This document shows, in pieces, positions 15,627 through 25,349 of a DNA stretch of 34,110 nt (positions are counted from its first letter, which is position 1; every line of letters starts with the position of its first letter). The position numbers and the translations under genes are program-made. A model generated the notes under the pieces. It was given only the letters and a program-made list of their open reading frames with translations. It was not told the DNA's origin and did not search any database. Source of the stretch: an uncultured Lachnoclostridium sp. (GTDB lineage: Bacteria; Bacillota; Clostridia; Lachnospirales; Lachnospiraceae); contig CAJMFH010000028.1 of the NCBI GenBank assembly GCA_905212635.1, positions 1 to 34,110 on the forward strand. The letters run 5' to 3'.

Positions 15627-16577
15627 ATGAAAAAAGATTTATCAATTGTTATTCCCTGCTATTGTTCTACACAGAATATTCATTCTGTTATTCACGATAT
15701 TGACACTGCATTAGCAGATATGGCAATTACATACGAAATTATATTAGTCAATGATCATTCTCCGGACAACACGTTTGATGTTTTGAAGGAACTGGCTGAG
15801 AGCAGATCGGATATTATCGCCATTGATCTTGCCCGCAACTGTGGACAGCATGGTGCCATCATGGCAGGGTTTCACTACGCAAGCGGTGACTTTGTAGCTA
15901 CATGTGAAGACGATGGACAGACGCAGATCGAGATTTTACCGGAAATGCTCCGCAAATTAAAATCAGAAAATTTGGATGTTGTCTCGCCCCGGTTCACACA
16001 TCGGGCACAGCCATCTTTTACACGGCGTATTTTCTCAGGTATCGCCGGTCTTATGCGTAAATGGATGCTTCCTGCTCCAGACGGCATACAAGTCACAATT
16101 TTCTTTGTAGCCCGCCGATTTGTGATTGAAGAAATGTTAAAATATGAGCAGCCTTACCCTTACGTTACCGGATTGGTTCTGCGCACTACACATAATATCG
16201 GAACTGTAGATGCCATCCAAAAAGCCCGCTTAAATGGAACAAGTGGATACTCCTTTAAAAAACTATTTTCACTTTGGATGAATGGTTTTACTGCTTTTTC
16301 TATTAAACCACTCCGGCTGGCAACTTTTTTAGGCGCATTATCCGCATGTATCGGCTTTATCGCCGGACTTATTATTATCATCCGCAAAATACTGGGGCAT
16401 GATTTTCTTACCGGATGGAGTTCAACCATCGCTATCTTGTTGTTTATGTTTGGGATTGTATTGATCGTTCTCGGATTAATCGGCGAATACCTTGGGCGCA
16501 TCTACCTATGCATCAACCAGACACCACAATATGTCATCCGAGATGTTATTAACAATTCGTCTGCCAAAGACAAATAA
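15627..16577 (+). CDS. GT2 glycosyltransferase, GtrB/DPM1-like
   Basis: A 316-residue membrane glycosyltransferase that probably makes a polyprenyl-phosphate-linked sugar for transfer outside the cell. The GT-A domain (1-225) begins LSIVIPCYCS, has DHSPDN and CEDDGQ (the metal-binding acidic motif near residue 92) and a QVTIFFVARR stretch. Two C-terminal helices at about 232-257 and 267-292 anchor it in the membrane, as in GtrB. The ATG at 15627 is used because AAGGAA lies 9 nt before it; an in-frame GTG is immediately upstream. It forms an operon with the NeuD-like gene and ends at a bidirectional terminator. A GtrB partner that uses the lipid-linked sugar outside could be the YfhO-like protein, which is an inference. 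Confidence 0.87.
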   Translation: MKKDLSIVIPCYCSTQNIHSVIHDIDTALADMAITYEIILVNDHSPDNTFDVLKELAESRSDIIAIDLARNCGQHGAIMAGFHYASGDFVATCEDDGQTQIEILPEMLRKLKSENLDVVSPRFTHRAQPSFTRRIFSGIAGLMRKWMLPAPDGIQVTIFFVARRFVIEEMLKYEQPYPYVTGLVLRTTHNIGTVDAIQKARLNGTSGYSFKKLFSLWMNGFTAFSIKPLRLATFLGALSACIGFIAGLIIIIRKILGHDFLTGWSSTIAILLFMFGIVLIVLGLIGEYLGRIYLCINQTPQYVIRDVINNSSAKDK

Positions 16578-16581
16578 TAGC

Positions 16582-16619
16582 AAAAAGAGATTGTTTCTTT
16601 TCACAAACAATCTCTTTTT
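16582..16619. terminator. Bidirectional terminator between convergent operons
   Basis: A perfect 15-bp stem (16582-16596 with 16605-16619), 8-nt loop, A-run on one side and T-run on the other. It serves the GT2 gene on the plus strand and the ATP-grasp gene on the minus strand. Confidence 0.92.
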
Positions 16620-16621
16620 TA

Positions 16622-17848
16622 TTACCAGATTGGAGTCTTTATTTCTCCATCTTTTTGAACCTGTATCTTTAACAATTCCTGCACATGTTTCACGTTAGTT
16701 TCCCATTCTTCCCAATTTTTTCCAGAAACAATAATAGAAAACCGGGAAGTTTTATCTGTTGCAGCTCCTATCTTCATTCCTTGCTTAATAGAATATAAAA
16801 TATTACGGTGAACATAAGGCAGCTGACATACGTCTTCAACTCCATCAACAGAAATCACTTCCCCCTCCGGTAAAAAGAAAGCAATATATCCGCACACCTG
16901 ATTCCTTGGTTTCAAATCAGGTAGTTCTTTTTGTTCTCCTAACGCGATGTGAATCAGAAATTCTTCTGTACACAATCCGGTCTGAAGAGAGATCAGATCG
17001 CTTGAAATAAATACCCCGCCACCACGAGCTGCGGTTTCGATCAAATAAATGTCATTTTCATCCATTACATATTCACTATGTGATATTCCTTGAATCAGTC
17101 CAAAGCCTGTAATAATTTTCTCATTTAACTCCAATACCCGCTCTGTCAATTCTTCCTTTTCTCTTGATGGAAAAATACGTTCGCGTGCCGCAAATGTTGT
17201 ATCCTTATCAAAATAATGTGTATCCCCAATAATAAGTGGTTTATACTTTCCATTAAAAGAAATTCCCTCAACCACAAATTCCTGCCCCGTTGCATATTTT
17301 TCAATTACAACGGTGTTTGTAGGCGAATGTTTTACGCTTTCACTAAAATACTTTCTAATATCCTTTGCAGAATAAACTTTAAACACGCCTCTGCTTCCCT
17401 GATTATCCGCCGGCTTTATAATAAATTCATTTCCATCTCCGCCTTGTGATTCGTAGAATTCAACTGCCTGTTCCTCGGAAACAACCTGGCTGTTAGGAAG
17501 AACTTTTATGCCAATTTCTTCCATTTTCTTTCTCATTAATCCTTTGTCCGTAAACAGACAAGCGATATCGTATGGATTTCCCGGCAATCCCATCTCACTA
17601 GCGACATAGGCTACTGTGCGAACCGGAATATCCGTTTGATCCGTAATAATACCATTTATTTTCTCTTTTCTTGCAATCTCTAAAATTTTTTCCTTTTCAC
17701 GAAGATCTGTATAATAGCATTTTTTTGCACATTTTTCAAATTCCGGACTGATTTTCGGTGCAACAAGAATAACTTCGCACATTTCAGCAGCTTTTTGAAC
17801 CAACGGAAATTGATATACTCCCGCCCCTAAAATCATAATTTTCTTCAT
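16622..17848 (-). CDS. ATP-grasp carboxylate-amine ligase family protein
   Basis: A 408-residue enzyme of the ATP-grasp superfamily (carbamoyl-phosphate synthase/biotin carboxylase-like). It is expected to activate a carboxylate with ATP and join it to an amine. The N-terminal Rossmann-like domain starts KKIMILGAGVYQFPLV. The ATP-grasp core has IIKPADNQGSRG (143-154), IEKYATGQEFVVEG (182-195) and the Mg-binding IETAARGGG (270-278). The C-terminal third is less familiar. The ATG at 17848 overlaps the flippase stop as ATGA and has GGGGGAG 5 nt upstream. It shares a transcript with a sugar aminotransferase and a flippase, so it may ligate an amino acid or other acid to the amino sugar of the glycan. 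The substrate is not determined. Confidence 0.85.
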   Translation of the reverse strand: MKKIMILGAGVYQFPLVQKAAEMCEVILVAPKISPEFEKCAKKCYYTDLREKEKILEIARKEKINGIITDQTDIPVRTVAYVASEMGLPGNPYDIACLFTDKGLMRKKMEEIGIKVLPNSQVVSEEQAVEFYESQGGDGNEFIIKPADNQGSRGVFKVYSAKDIRKYFSESVKHSPTNTVVIEKYATGQEFVVEGISFNGKYKPLIIGDTHYFDKDTTFAARERIFPSREKEELTERVLELNEKIITGFGLIQGISHSEYVMDENDIYLIETAARGGGVFISSDLISLQTGLCTEEFLIHIALGEQKELPDLKPRNQVCGYIAFFLPEGEVISVDGVEDVCQLPYVHRNILYSIKQGMKIGAATDKTSRFSIIVSGKNWEEWETNVKHVQELLKIQVQKDGEIKTPIW

Positions 17849-19089
17849 AGGTTCTCCCCCTCTTTCTTTGCTTCTGTTCCGCATATATTTTTCCACAATG
17901 GAATGAAAAATAGCAGGGAAAGAAACAAGTTTATTATAATATAAAGTCCACAGGCTCCACGCATACCATATTTTGCTGCAAGATATGGGCTAATAAAAAA
18001 AGCTGTTACAGATGCTGCAATATATCCCGCCGCTATCAAATTCTGCTTTCTCATTGCTGTCAAAATCACAACAAAAAAACAAGATATCGTATATAGTCCG
18101 GTTCCTAAAAACAGATAAAATAATTCCATAGAATATCCCATTAGATCTGTGTGATATAACCAGGATAAAACAGGAAGACCAATCAGCAGACCTCCTGCAA
18201 TTACAATCAATGTAATCGCCGTTATAATCGCGGTCTGTATCAATGTAAACTTTTTTAATTCACGAAATTCTTTGTTATTCCATTGATCTCCAATCTGCTT
18301 AATATATGGTTGAAATATAAACCGGCTCAATAAAGTAATGCAAAATGCAGGCATCATTAAATAGCCAAAAATAGCCTGAATTTTTTCGTTCAAATACCAG
18401 TCAATCATATATTTGGGAAGATTACTCACATATACTGCCAAAACCGCCCCAATACATAATGGGAAACATTGTTTAAACAAAAAGACAAATTCTTTTTTAC
18501 ACAGTTTTCCCGAAGATATCTGAAAAGGAGGATATGTTTTTGTAAGCAGTATTATTTCCATTAAAATACCCGACAACAATGCTGCGACTACGGATATCAC
18601 AAGATTTTTTGTAATCACGATACTGCCGCACAACACTACTGTTGACGAAAAAACACGGGCAGCAAATACTTTTCCTGCGACATCCAATCTACCTTTTTGC
18701 TGATACAGTCCCAAAAATACATCTTCAAATGCATCTACCATCTTATAACATGCCATCACAAATACAATAATAACTTTATGTATATCATATTGATGGCGCA
18801 TATACATAAAGAGTAAATACGTTCCGATAAATATTACGGAAATAAATATTGTTGCCAAACGCAAAAAAAGATAATTTCGAAATCTCTCTTCTGCTTTATT
18901 ATCCGTAACCTGATAATTCCGAACCCCATATCGTGCAATCATAAAAACAATGTTTGCTAAAGCATAGCTAATAGAAAAAATTCCTGCTTCATTTATCGGA
19001 AGAAACCTTGATATAAAAATCAAAATGACTGCACTCTGACTGGCATCTAAAATACCTGAAATAGTATTCCAAAAAGCGTTTTTTTTCAT
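17845..19089 (-). CDS. Wzx-like oligosaccharide flippase
   Basis: A 414-residue polytopic membrane protein of the polysaccharide-synthesis/MATE-like superfamily, predicted to flip undecaprenyl-linked oligosaccharide. Twelve or more hydrophobic helices fill the whole length, with short charged loops and a basic tail. The start at 19089 (MKKNAFWNTISG) matches the usual flippase N terminus and has AAAGGG 11 nt upstream. An upstream in-frame ATG at 19119 overlaps the aminotransferase stop and would add 10 residues. It is translationally coupled to the ATP-grasp gene. Its export route differs from the ABC exporter encoded at 27035-29025. Confidence 0.86.
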   Translation of the reverse strand: MKKNAFWNTISGILDASQSAVILIFISRFLPINEAGIFSISYALANIVFMIARYGVRNYQVTDNKAEERFRNYLFLRLATIFISVIFIGTYLLFMYMRHQYDIHKVIIVFVMACYKMVDAFEDVFLGLYQQKGRLDVAGKVFAARVFSSTVVLCGSIVITKNLVISVVAALLSGILMEIILLTKTYPPFQISSGKLCKKEFVFLFKQCFPLCIGAVLAVYVSNLPKYMIDWYLNEKIQAIFGYLMMPAFCITLLSRFIFQPYIKQIGDQWNNKEFRELKKFTLIQTAIITAITLIVIAGGLLIGLPVLSWLYHTDLMGYSMELFYLFLGTGLYTISCFFVVILTAMRKQNLIAAGYIAASVTAFFISPYLAAKYGMRGACGLYIIINLFLSLLFFIPLWKNICGTEAKKEGENL

Positions 19090-19111
19090 ATTATTGAAAA
19101 CCCTTTCTCCT

Positions 19112-20239
19112 CTACTCATAAAACGCTTTCACGCATCTTACAACTTTCTCCCTGTCTTCTTCTTTCATACCATAATACAATGGCAGACGCAGTAAACGTT
19201 CACTTTCCTTTGTTGTATACTGATCCTCCCCGGAAAATCTTCCATACTTCATTCCTGCTGCCGCACTGTGAAGTGGAATATAATGGAATACTGCTGCAAC
19301 CCCATTTTCTTTCAGATACGCCAGAAGCCGTGTGCGTTCCTCCAGATCTTTAACTTTAATATAATACATATGGGCATTATGTACACAGTCATCCGGGATC
19401 ACCGGACGTTCAATTTTACCATTTTTTTCCAATCCTTCCAATTCTCTATGATAATACAGCCACGTATCCATTCGATTTTGATAAATGTCATCGGCGCGTT
19501 CCAGTTCGCCCCACAGATAGGCCGCATTCAATTCACTTGGAAGGTAGGAACTTCCTGCCTCTACCCACGAATATTTGTCAATTTCACCTCGGAAAAACTT
19601 GCTTCGGTTTGTTCCTTTTTCACGAACAATCTCCGCTTCCTCAATGTCTGCCGGATCGGCAATTAAAAGTGCGCCGCCTTCGCCCATGCTGATATTTTTA
19701 GTCTCATGGAAACTAAAGCAGCCATAATCACCAATTGTACCAAGCGGTTTCCCTTTATAGGTACTCATAATCCCCTGAGCAGCATCTTCAATTACTTTCA
19801 GGTTATGTCTTTTGGCTATTTCCATGATCGTATCCATCTCACAGGAAACACCGGCATAGTGAACCGGCACGATTGCTTTCGTTTTCTCCGTAATCGCCTC
19901 TTCAATCTTTGTCTCGTCAATATTCATTGTATCGGGACGGATATCCACAAAAACAGCTGTCGCTCCCCGCAAAACAAAGGCATTTGCAGTCGATACAAAC
20001 GTATAAGACGGCATAATAACCTCATCCCCCGGCTGAATTGCCGACAAAATCGCCGCCATCTCTGTAGCATGCGTACAGGACGTTGTAAGCAGTGCCTTTG
20101 TCGTCCCGGTCATTTCTTCTAATTTTTTATTACACTTTTTGGTAAACTCGCCGTCCCCACATAATTTATGATTTGCAATTGCCTGCGCAATATATTTTTC
20201 TTCATTTCCCACACATGGTGGCACGTTAAATGGTATCAT
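19112..20239 (-). CDS. wecE: dTDP-4-amino-4,6-dideoxygalactose transaminase (WecE/RffA-like)
   Basis: PLP-dependent aminotransferase of the DegT/DnrJ/EryC1 class, 375 residues. It is expected to convert dTDP-4-keto-6-deoxyglucose to a dTDP-4-amino-4,6-dideoxysugar using glutamate. The start reads MIPFNVPP, typical of WecE; TTSCTHATEMA and MPSYTFVSTANAFVLRG are PLP-phosphate and substrate regions; Asp152 (EDAAQ) contacts the PLP ring; Lys181 (FHETKN) is the predicted Schiff-base lysine. A WecE assignment is stronger than other sugar aminotransferases because of the overall pattern, but the stereochemistry of the product needs testing. It leads the three-gene operon with the flippase and ATP-grasp ligase, behind its own promoter at 20308-20336. 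Confidence 0.92.
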   Translation of the reverse strand: MIPFNVPPCVGNEEKYIAQAIANHKLCGDGEFTKKCNKKLEEMTGTTKALLTTSCTHATEMAAILSAIQPGDEVIMPSYTFVSTANAFVLRGATAVFVDIRPDTMNIDETKIEEAITEKTKAIVPVHYAGVSCEMDTIMEIAKRHNLKVIEDAAQGIMSTYKGKPLGTIGDYGCFSFHETKNISMGEGGALLIADPADIEEAEIVREKGTNRSKFFRGEIDKYSWVEAGSSYLPSELNAAYLWGELERADDIYQNRMDTWLYYHRELEGLEKNGKIERPVIPDDCVHNAHMYYIKVKDLEERTRLLAYLKENGVAAVFHYIPLHSAAAGMKYGRFSGEDQYTTKESERLLRLPLYYGMKEEDREKVVRCVKAFYE

Positions 20240-20307
20240 AATCGTTCCTTTTCCTATTCTCTTACTTGGTATAATCGGTAAGAACCCTTTTAATAGTTTC
20301 CTTTCCC

Positions 20308-20336
20308 ATTATATATCAAAAAAAGTACAGACGCAA
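20308..20336 (-). promoter_or_regulatory. Promoter of the aminotransferase operon
   Basis: On the minus strand TTGCGT (20331-20336), a 17-nt spacer and a perfect TATAAT (20308-20313), about 70 nt before the wecE start. Confidence 0.62.
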
Positions 20337-20351
20337 GACTTGAACTTGCAT

Positions 20352-23129
20352 TTATTCTCCCTTATGTGCACTCGCATATTTCCGTCTACGTTCTACAAAA
20401 TACGCAGCTGCAAGACCTGCGTAAGTGATAAACGTAATATAAAAACCAATCAAATAGGAATCTTCATGATATACAAATCTTATCTCATGATTTCCGGCAG
20501 GAATCTGAGCCCCCATGATCAAACCATTTACCATATGAACTGTCTGCTGCTCCCCATCCACATATACTCTCCAATCCGGCGAGTAATTCTGCGAGAAACA
20601 TAAAAATGTATCTGCCGTCGAACTACAGGATGCCGTTACGGTATTTCGCGTCTGCTCTTTTACCTCCACCTGAGTATCTGAATTCTGCAAATCCATACGT
20701 TCTGCATCCACATACGCTATTTTATCCAAAGAATAATTGTCGCAATTTAAATATATATCATCAAAATTCTTCTTTGTTTCTACTGTTTGTGGAACGTATA
20801 AAAGGGATTTTGCATTGATATTCTCATAGATGGCAGTTCCATCCTGCGTTTTGTCCCAATACCGATAGCCCTCTACCGGAGTTACTTTAAAAACATCTAC
20901 TTTGTATATCGAATTCTCTGTGTCATTATTAGAAGCCAATATACGCAAACGGATCGTTTCGGTTGCCAATTCTGTCTGCTGTGCATATAAATAGGCTGTA
21001 TACTGCCCCTGGTCTTCCGTAACTTGAAATCTTTTTTCCTCCGTAGAACGGTCGTAATTCGGACCACCATACAGATCCGCAGCAAGATACGTTGTATTTT
21101 TTCTTTGTTCTTCCGTCAATGTAATAACTACCTTATAACATTGCGGCGTTTGCTCCTGCCCCTGAATTATCGCGGAAAATGGCGACTCAGAAATCCCTAT
21201 TTTCCCCGGCTTATGAGATATTTGCAAAAATTGTGAGGAAGAATATGGCTCTGTCGATGATTCATTGCTATAAATCATTCCATTATTCTTTGCAATCGCT
21301 CCTTCGGAATCAATTACATATTTTACCCCCGTCATGGACAGCAGGTCATTTTGAATCAATACATTATTGGTATTATCTAAACTTCCCGTAAGCAACCCGG
21401 AATAATTGAACGGAATATCGGTAACCTGACTTCCTAAATTTTTAAGATATTTACACAATAACGGATTATTGTATGCTGTATATGCATTCAAAGAAGCTAT
21501 TTTTCGAATTGCATTACGATTCTGTGAAATAATACTCATATGTGAACCATCTACATTTCCAAACGCATCAAATATTTTATATTGTCCAATATTTTCCTGT
21601 ATTTTTTCCACTACCGGCTCCTGCGATATTCCAGATTTATAATCCGTTGGCGTCGTTGCCATACTATAAGGCAGTGTCTCGTACAATGTAATACCCAATA
21701 GGAAAATGCAGATGAGACTTCTCTTTTTCTGTATTGTTAATGTAATTTTATAAATGTTGTCTTTTGACAAAATCCAGCATGCAATCAGTATAAGAACTGC
21801 CACAATAAGCGCTGTCTTAAACACACTTTGAATCTGTATAAAATATGCGCCCTGCTGTTCCCGGGCAACGATCAGACATACTGCGGAAACAGATGCCAGT
21901 ATAAGCACTGCCGTTAATCCCAATAATCCTTTGGCTGCTTTTTTTAATAAAACAATGTCTTTTTTCTTCATTTCTTTCAAAAACTCTGAGGTACCAAGAG
22001 CAGACAACAGGAATACAAAAAAGTAAAACACAAATAGCATTCTTCCTGATGCACGGAAGCCACCGAGTACCGGAATATGATACACTATTTTATTGATAAC
22101 AGGTATATGTGCAACACACGCATATAACAATGCAAACGCCGCACATCCGGCCGTCAGAACAGCATCAAACCTTTTCCACAATTTTACAATCGCAAACATC
22201 GCTGCAAATAATACAAAAATCCCCAAATACAATTCAATATCCATTTCGGATGAATAATTTGCTCCCATCGCCTGATATTTTTCGCCAAAAAATTCAGGAT
22301 AGATCATTTGTATCAATTTAACGGGATGCAGTGAATACGAACGAAAGGTATCATATGTCGTCTGTGAAGAACCGTATGCGGAATACTCCCTTAATAAATG
22401 AAATGTAGGTAACAACGCGAACATAACACTTCCGATATAAACAGCAATCCACAGTAATGCCTTTTTCAAAATTTCCACCAACGAAAATTTAGCATTTATA
22501 CAATGAGCCAATATATAAATCACCAGTACAAGTGCTGCATATATTCCATATTGCTGGGCTGCAATAAGCATCACACCAGCTGCCAGTGCACTTAAACAAA
22601 ACCAACGCTTTTGCTTTGTCACAAAATACCGCTTTGTCACAAACATGACAACGGTAAACAGACAAATAGAGGTAATGATTGCCGGATGTGATTTACGCAT
22701 TCCATTGATCTGAATCGAGCATTCAAAAATGATTGCATAAATGTAAGAAACCGAATACGGGCATTCATAGTCACGCAGAAAAAGATAGAAACAAATTCCT
22801 GCTATTGCAAGATGCACAATATAAAATGCATAAATATACTGGCGTAATGGCAGAAAGGATAATAAGAGATTCAAAAAATACATACTGCTTCCCGAAGACT
22901 GCGGAATCCCATTTTGAATATACGGATTCCATTGCGGGAACTCGCCACTCATCAGGGCTTCCGCAAATGCTTTTTTGTTAGAGAAAAACTGAATGAGATC
23001 AGCATCCCCCGGCACCTGACCTGCAAAATAATATCTTGCCAAAAGCAATACAGGAATCAGCAAAAAAATCAACAGACTCCAGTATTTATAATAGTATTTA
23101 CCGCCTTTTATTTGTCCTTTATTTTTCAA
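20352..23129 (-). CDS. YfhO-family membrane protein
   Basis: A 925-residue polytopic membrane protein of the YfhO family. These GT-C-like proteins are linked to glycosylation of lipoteichoic acid or other surface polymers from a lipid-linked sugar donor. The N terminus has one helix then an outward loop with acidic residues (GQVPGDADLIQFF, near 33-45), as in GT-C enzymes. About 12 helices follow to residue 500, then a large extracytoplasmic region (about 510-875) and a last helix near 895-912. The start is TTG at 23129, overlapping the upstream stop as TTGA, with GGAGG 7 nt before it. It ends the nine-gene operon. A working link with the GtrB-like enzyme at 15627 is an inference. Confidence 0.87.
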   Translation of the reverse strand: MKNKGQIKGGKYYYKYWSLLIFLLIPVLLLARYYFAGQVPGDADLIQFFSNKKAFAEALMSGEFPQWNPYIQNGIPQSSGSSMYFLNLLLSFLPLRQYIYAFYIVHLAIAGICFYLFLRDYECPYSVSYIYAIIFECSIQINGMRKSHPAIITSICLFTVVMFVTKRYFVTKQKRWFCLSALAAGVMLIAAQQYGIYAALVLVIYILAHCINAKFSLVEILKKALLWIAVYIGSVMFALLPTFHLLREYSAYGSSQTTYDTFRSYSLHPVKLIQMIYPEFFGEKYQAMGANYSSEMDIELYLGIFVLFAAMFAIVKLWKRFDAVLTAGCAAFALLYACVAHIPVINKIVYHIPVLGGFRASGRMLFVFYFFVFLLSALGTSEFLKEMKKKDIVLLKKAAKGLLGLTAVLILASVSAVCLIVAREQQGAYFIQIQSVFKTALIVAVLILIACWILSKDNIYKITLTIQKKRSLICIFLLGITLYETLPYSMATTPTDYKSGISQEPVVEKIQENIGQYKIFDAFGNVDGSHMSIISQNRNAIRKIASLNAYTAYNNPLLCKYLKNLGSQVTDIPFNYSGLLTGSLDNTNNVLIQNDLLSMTGVKYVIDSEGAIAKNNGMIYSNESSTEPYSSSQFLQISHKPGKIGISESPFSAIIQGQEQTPQCYKVVITLTEEQRKNTTYLAADLYGGPNYDRSTEEKRFQVTEDQGQYTAYLYAQQTELATETIRLRILASNNDTENSIYKVDVFKVTPVEGYRYWDKTQDGTAIYENINAKSLLYVPQTVETKKNFDDIYLNCDNYSLDKIAYVDAERMDLQNSDTQVEVKEQTRNTVTASCSSTADTFLCFSQNYSPDWRVYVDGEQQTVHMVNGLIMGAQIPAGNHEIRFVYHEDSYLIGFYITFITYAGLAAAYFVERRRKYASAHKGE

Positions 23130-24298
23130 ATTTCTTCCTCCAAAAACTCACTTATTTCTTCCACAATTTCTTGCGGATCATGTTCTTTTTCAATGTATTC
23201 TTTTGCACATTTCCCAATCCGGATGCACTCCTGCGGATGCGATATTAAATACTTTATCTTCTCTAATACCTGCTCTTCAATACCCTCTACCGGAATCTTA
23301 ACGGCACACTCTTCCGGTACTTCCGCAAACCAGCCGTCATCATTGATCAGACATGTTTTTCCCATTTGTAATATTTTAATTAAAGCCGCCGATGTTTCTC
23401 CCATAGAAGGATAGCGGAGATTCATTATCAGATCGGAATAAGCGATAAAACTATCAAACTCATCCATGTCAACAAATCCCGTTTTGAAAACAATTTCATT
23501 GTCAACATATTGATCCACATAGTCCCCTTCTCCCACCATGACATAACAAATTTTCCGCTCCAATTGCTTACTTAATTTGTAAACGGTCTGACAGATCACA
23601 TGATTCAATTTTGTTGGCGCTATAGCTCCAAACGACGCAATCACAAAAGCATCTTCCGGAATATTATATTTGGAAAACAATTTCTTTTTTTCAATTTGAA
23701 CATATTCCGTTGAAATTTGCGGAATCATATTTATCTTACGGACATGGCCGGTAAACACTTTGATTTTTTTCTTTGCAAATTCAGAATGAACCATAATTTT
23801 ATTCCCGGATTCGGCAAGTTCTTTATTTAATGGAAATTCTGCTGCCAGTTCATCACATTCCAGCAAGGATTCTCTTCCGTCATTCATTGCAAATTTTGCC
23901 TTTAAAAGTCCTTCCAAGCCGTATTGTTCGTATATCTTGGAAAATGCCAATTGTTTTTTTTCATAGTATCCGGCAACCAGATAATACAAAACACAATCAT
24001 GAAGAATTACCATTCCCGGATGTGTCAGACACAATTCATAGATATAGGAATGATAAAAAGGGTTGTTTCCTATATTGTATAGTATATAATCAAACTTCTC
24101 AAACTCAATTCTGTTTTTTTTATATGTAACAACCTCAAAATCGTCATACATTTTCTTGTTAGTCAATTTATAATTATCAATCAAAAGCGTAATTTCATAT
24201 TTTTGGCGCAATTGATATACCAGTATCTCCGAATAGTCCGATATTCCACTTTTTTCGGGCGGAAACGGACTTACGTACAACAGTTTCTTTTTCTCCAT
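23126..24298 (-). CDS. GT4-type glycosyltransferase
   Basis: A 390-residue GT-B-fold glycosyltransferase related to family 4. The N-terminal domain opens with LLYVSPFPPEKSGISDYS, the usual Gly-rich acceptor-side loop. The C-terminal domain carries IASFGAIAPTKLNH (about 224-237), the VGEGDY segment and a nucleotide-sugar region reading RYPSMGETSAALIKIL, in which Glu of the ExxxxxxxE motif is partly kept. No membrane segments, so it acts on lipid-linked acceptors at the cytoplasmic face. Adjacent genes are 7 nt upstream and overlapping downstream. Donor and linkage cannot be told. Confidence 0.83.
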   Translation of the reverse strand: MEKKKLLYVSPFPPEKSGISDYSEILVYQLRQKYEITLLIDNYKLTNKKMYDDFEVVTYKKNRIEFEKFDYILYNIGNNPFYHSYIYELCLTHPGMVILHDCVLYYLVAGYYEKKQLAFSKIYEQYGLEGLLKAKFAMNDGRESLLECDELAAEFPLNKELAESGNKIMVHSEFAKKKIKVFTGHVRKINMIPQISTEYVQIEKKKLFSKYNIPEDAFVIASFGAIAPTKLNHVICQTVYKLSKQLERKICYVMVGEGDYVDQYVDNEIVFKTGFVDMDEFDSFIAYSDLIMNLRYPSMGETSAALIKILQMGKTCLINDDGWFAEVPEECAVKIPVEGIEEQVLEKIKYLISHPQECIRIGKCAKEYIEKEHDPQEIVEEISEFLEEEI

Positions 24299-24305
24299 TT
24301 TCTTC

Positions 24306-25349
24306 TTACCTCAACAATTGTTCTATCACATAGTCCCAATCCATATGTTTTTCATCCAGGGAGTGTCTTCCTGCTTTTCCGAGCAGCTCTGCCTTTTTGC
24401 GGTTTGTATACAATTCATCGATTTTCTCTGCTACTCTCTCGGCATCTGCCTCAAGTACATAACCATTTTTTTCATGTTCTACAAATTCCAGTGGACCACC
24501 TGCATCTTTGTGAACAATAACCGGCTTTTCTGAGAAAAAGGCTTCCAGTGTAATATAGCCATAATCTTCATCATATGCACCAAAATAAACACCAAGACAA
24601 TTCGCATAATAATTTATCTTTTCTTCTTCCGAAATAAACCCGGCAAGTTTTACTCTGTCCTGTAATTTATGCTTTCTTATCAAATCCTGAATATATTCCA
24701 ATTCTGCATCACTTCCGGATCCAGCCAATACAATTTTAGCATCCGTCTTCAAATATTGAGCTGCTTCTACCAGTAAACGCTGCCGTTTTATCTTGTCAAT
24801 CCGGCTTGGATAAAATATATAATCGCCATACTCTCCACAATGAAGCTTCTCATAATTTAATGGAGGATGATAAAGCGGGGTCGAATTAACACCACAAAAA
24901 TTCATCAGTCTGTTGGACGTATTCTGTGCATTTGTATATACATATTTCGCTTCCGTAATATATTTTTTATCACATTCCATAATAAAATTTCGGATTTTTT
25001 CTCCATCCGGAAAATTCTGCAAATCTCCATATGGAGTATTCCACAAATCGTAAGCCTGACGATGCTGGTGAAGCATCCACAATACTTTATTATCATGTTT
25101 GACATAATAAGCCGGGAATTTCATCGCAATTACGCGATCGATCTTTTCTCCGTTTACTTCGGTTAAATCCATCATTCTTCCCATCATCATACAATTTACC
25201 AAAGATTCTCCCGGATACCACTTAAATGGTATCGTCACAATATCTACCTGATGTCCTCGTTTTTTCAATTCATCGCGAAGCATTTCTGCATGAATCTCTG
25301 CTCCACCACGTATAAAGGGAACTTGTACCATAGCAATTGCAATTCTCAT
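24306..25349 (-). CDS. GT4-family glycosyltransferase
   Basis: A 347-residue retaining GT-B glycosyltransferase. The start MRIAIAMVQVPFIRGGAE carries the family-4 acceptor loop with GGAE. The donor domain has FYPSRIDKIKRQRLLVEA, VLAGSGSD and GAYDEDYGYITLEAFFSEKP (the E-x7-E motif with Glu at both ends of GYITLEAFF). AAGGAG precedes the ATG, which overlaps the previous stop as ATGA. It is one of five such enzymes in the operon, expected to add one sugar of the repeat unit or of an adaptor. The exact sugar is unknown. Confidence 0.87.
   Translation of the reverse strand: MRIAIAMVQVPFIRGGAEIHAEMLRDELKKRGHQVDIVTIPFKWYPGESLVNCMMMGRMMDLTEVNGEKIDRVIAMKFPAYYVKHDNKVLWMLHQHRQAYDLWNTPYGDLQNFPDGEKIRNFIMECDKKYITEAKYVYTNAQNTSNRLMNFCGVNSTPLYHPPLNYEKLHCGEYGDYIFYPSRIDKIKRQRLLVEAAQYLKTDAKIVLAGSGSDAELEYIQDLIRKHKLQDRVKLAGFISEEEKINYYANCLGVYFGAYDEDYGYITLEAFFSEKPVIVHKDAGGPLEFVEHEKNGYVLEADAERVAEKIDELYTNRKKAELLGKAGRHSLDEKHMDWDYVIEQLLR

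Noticed and set aside
20335..20351. Terminator at the end of the nine-gene operon
   Set aside because: Only a 5-bp stem (GCAAG/CTTGC) with T residues too far away; it also overlaps the wecE promoter.
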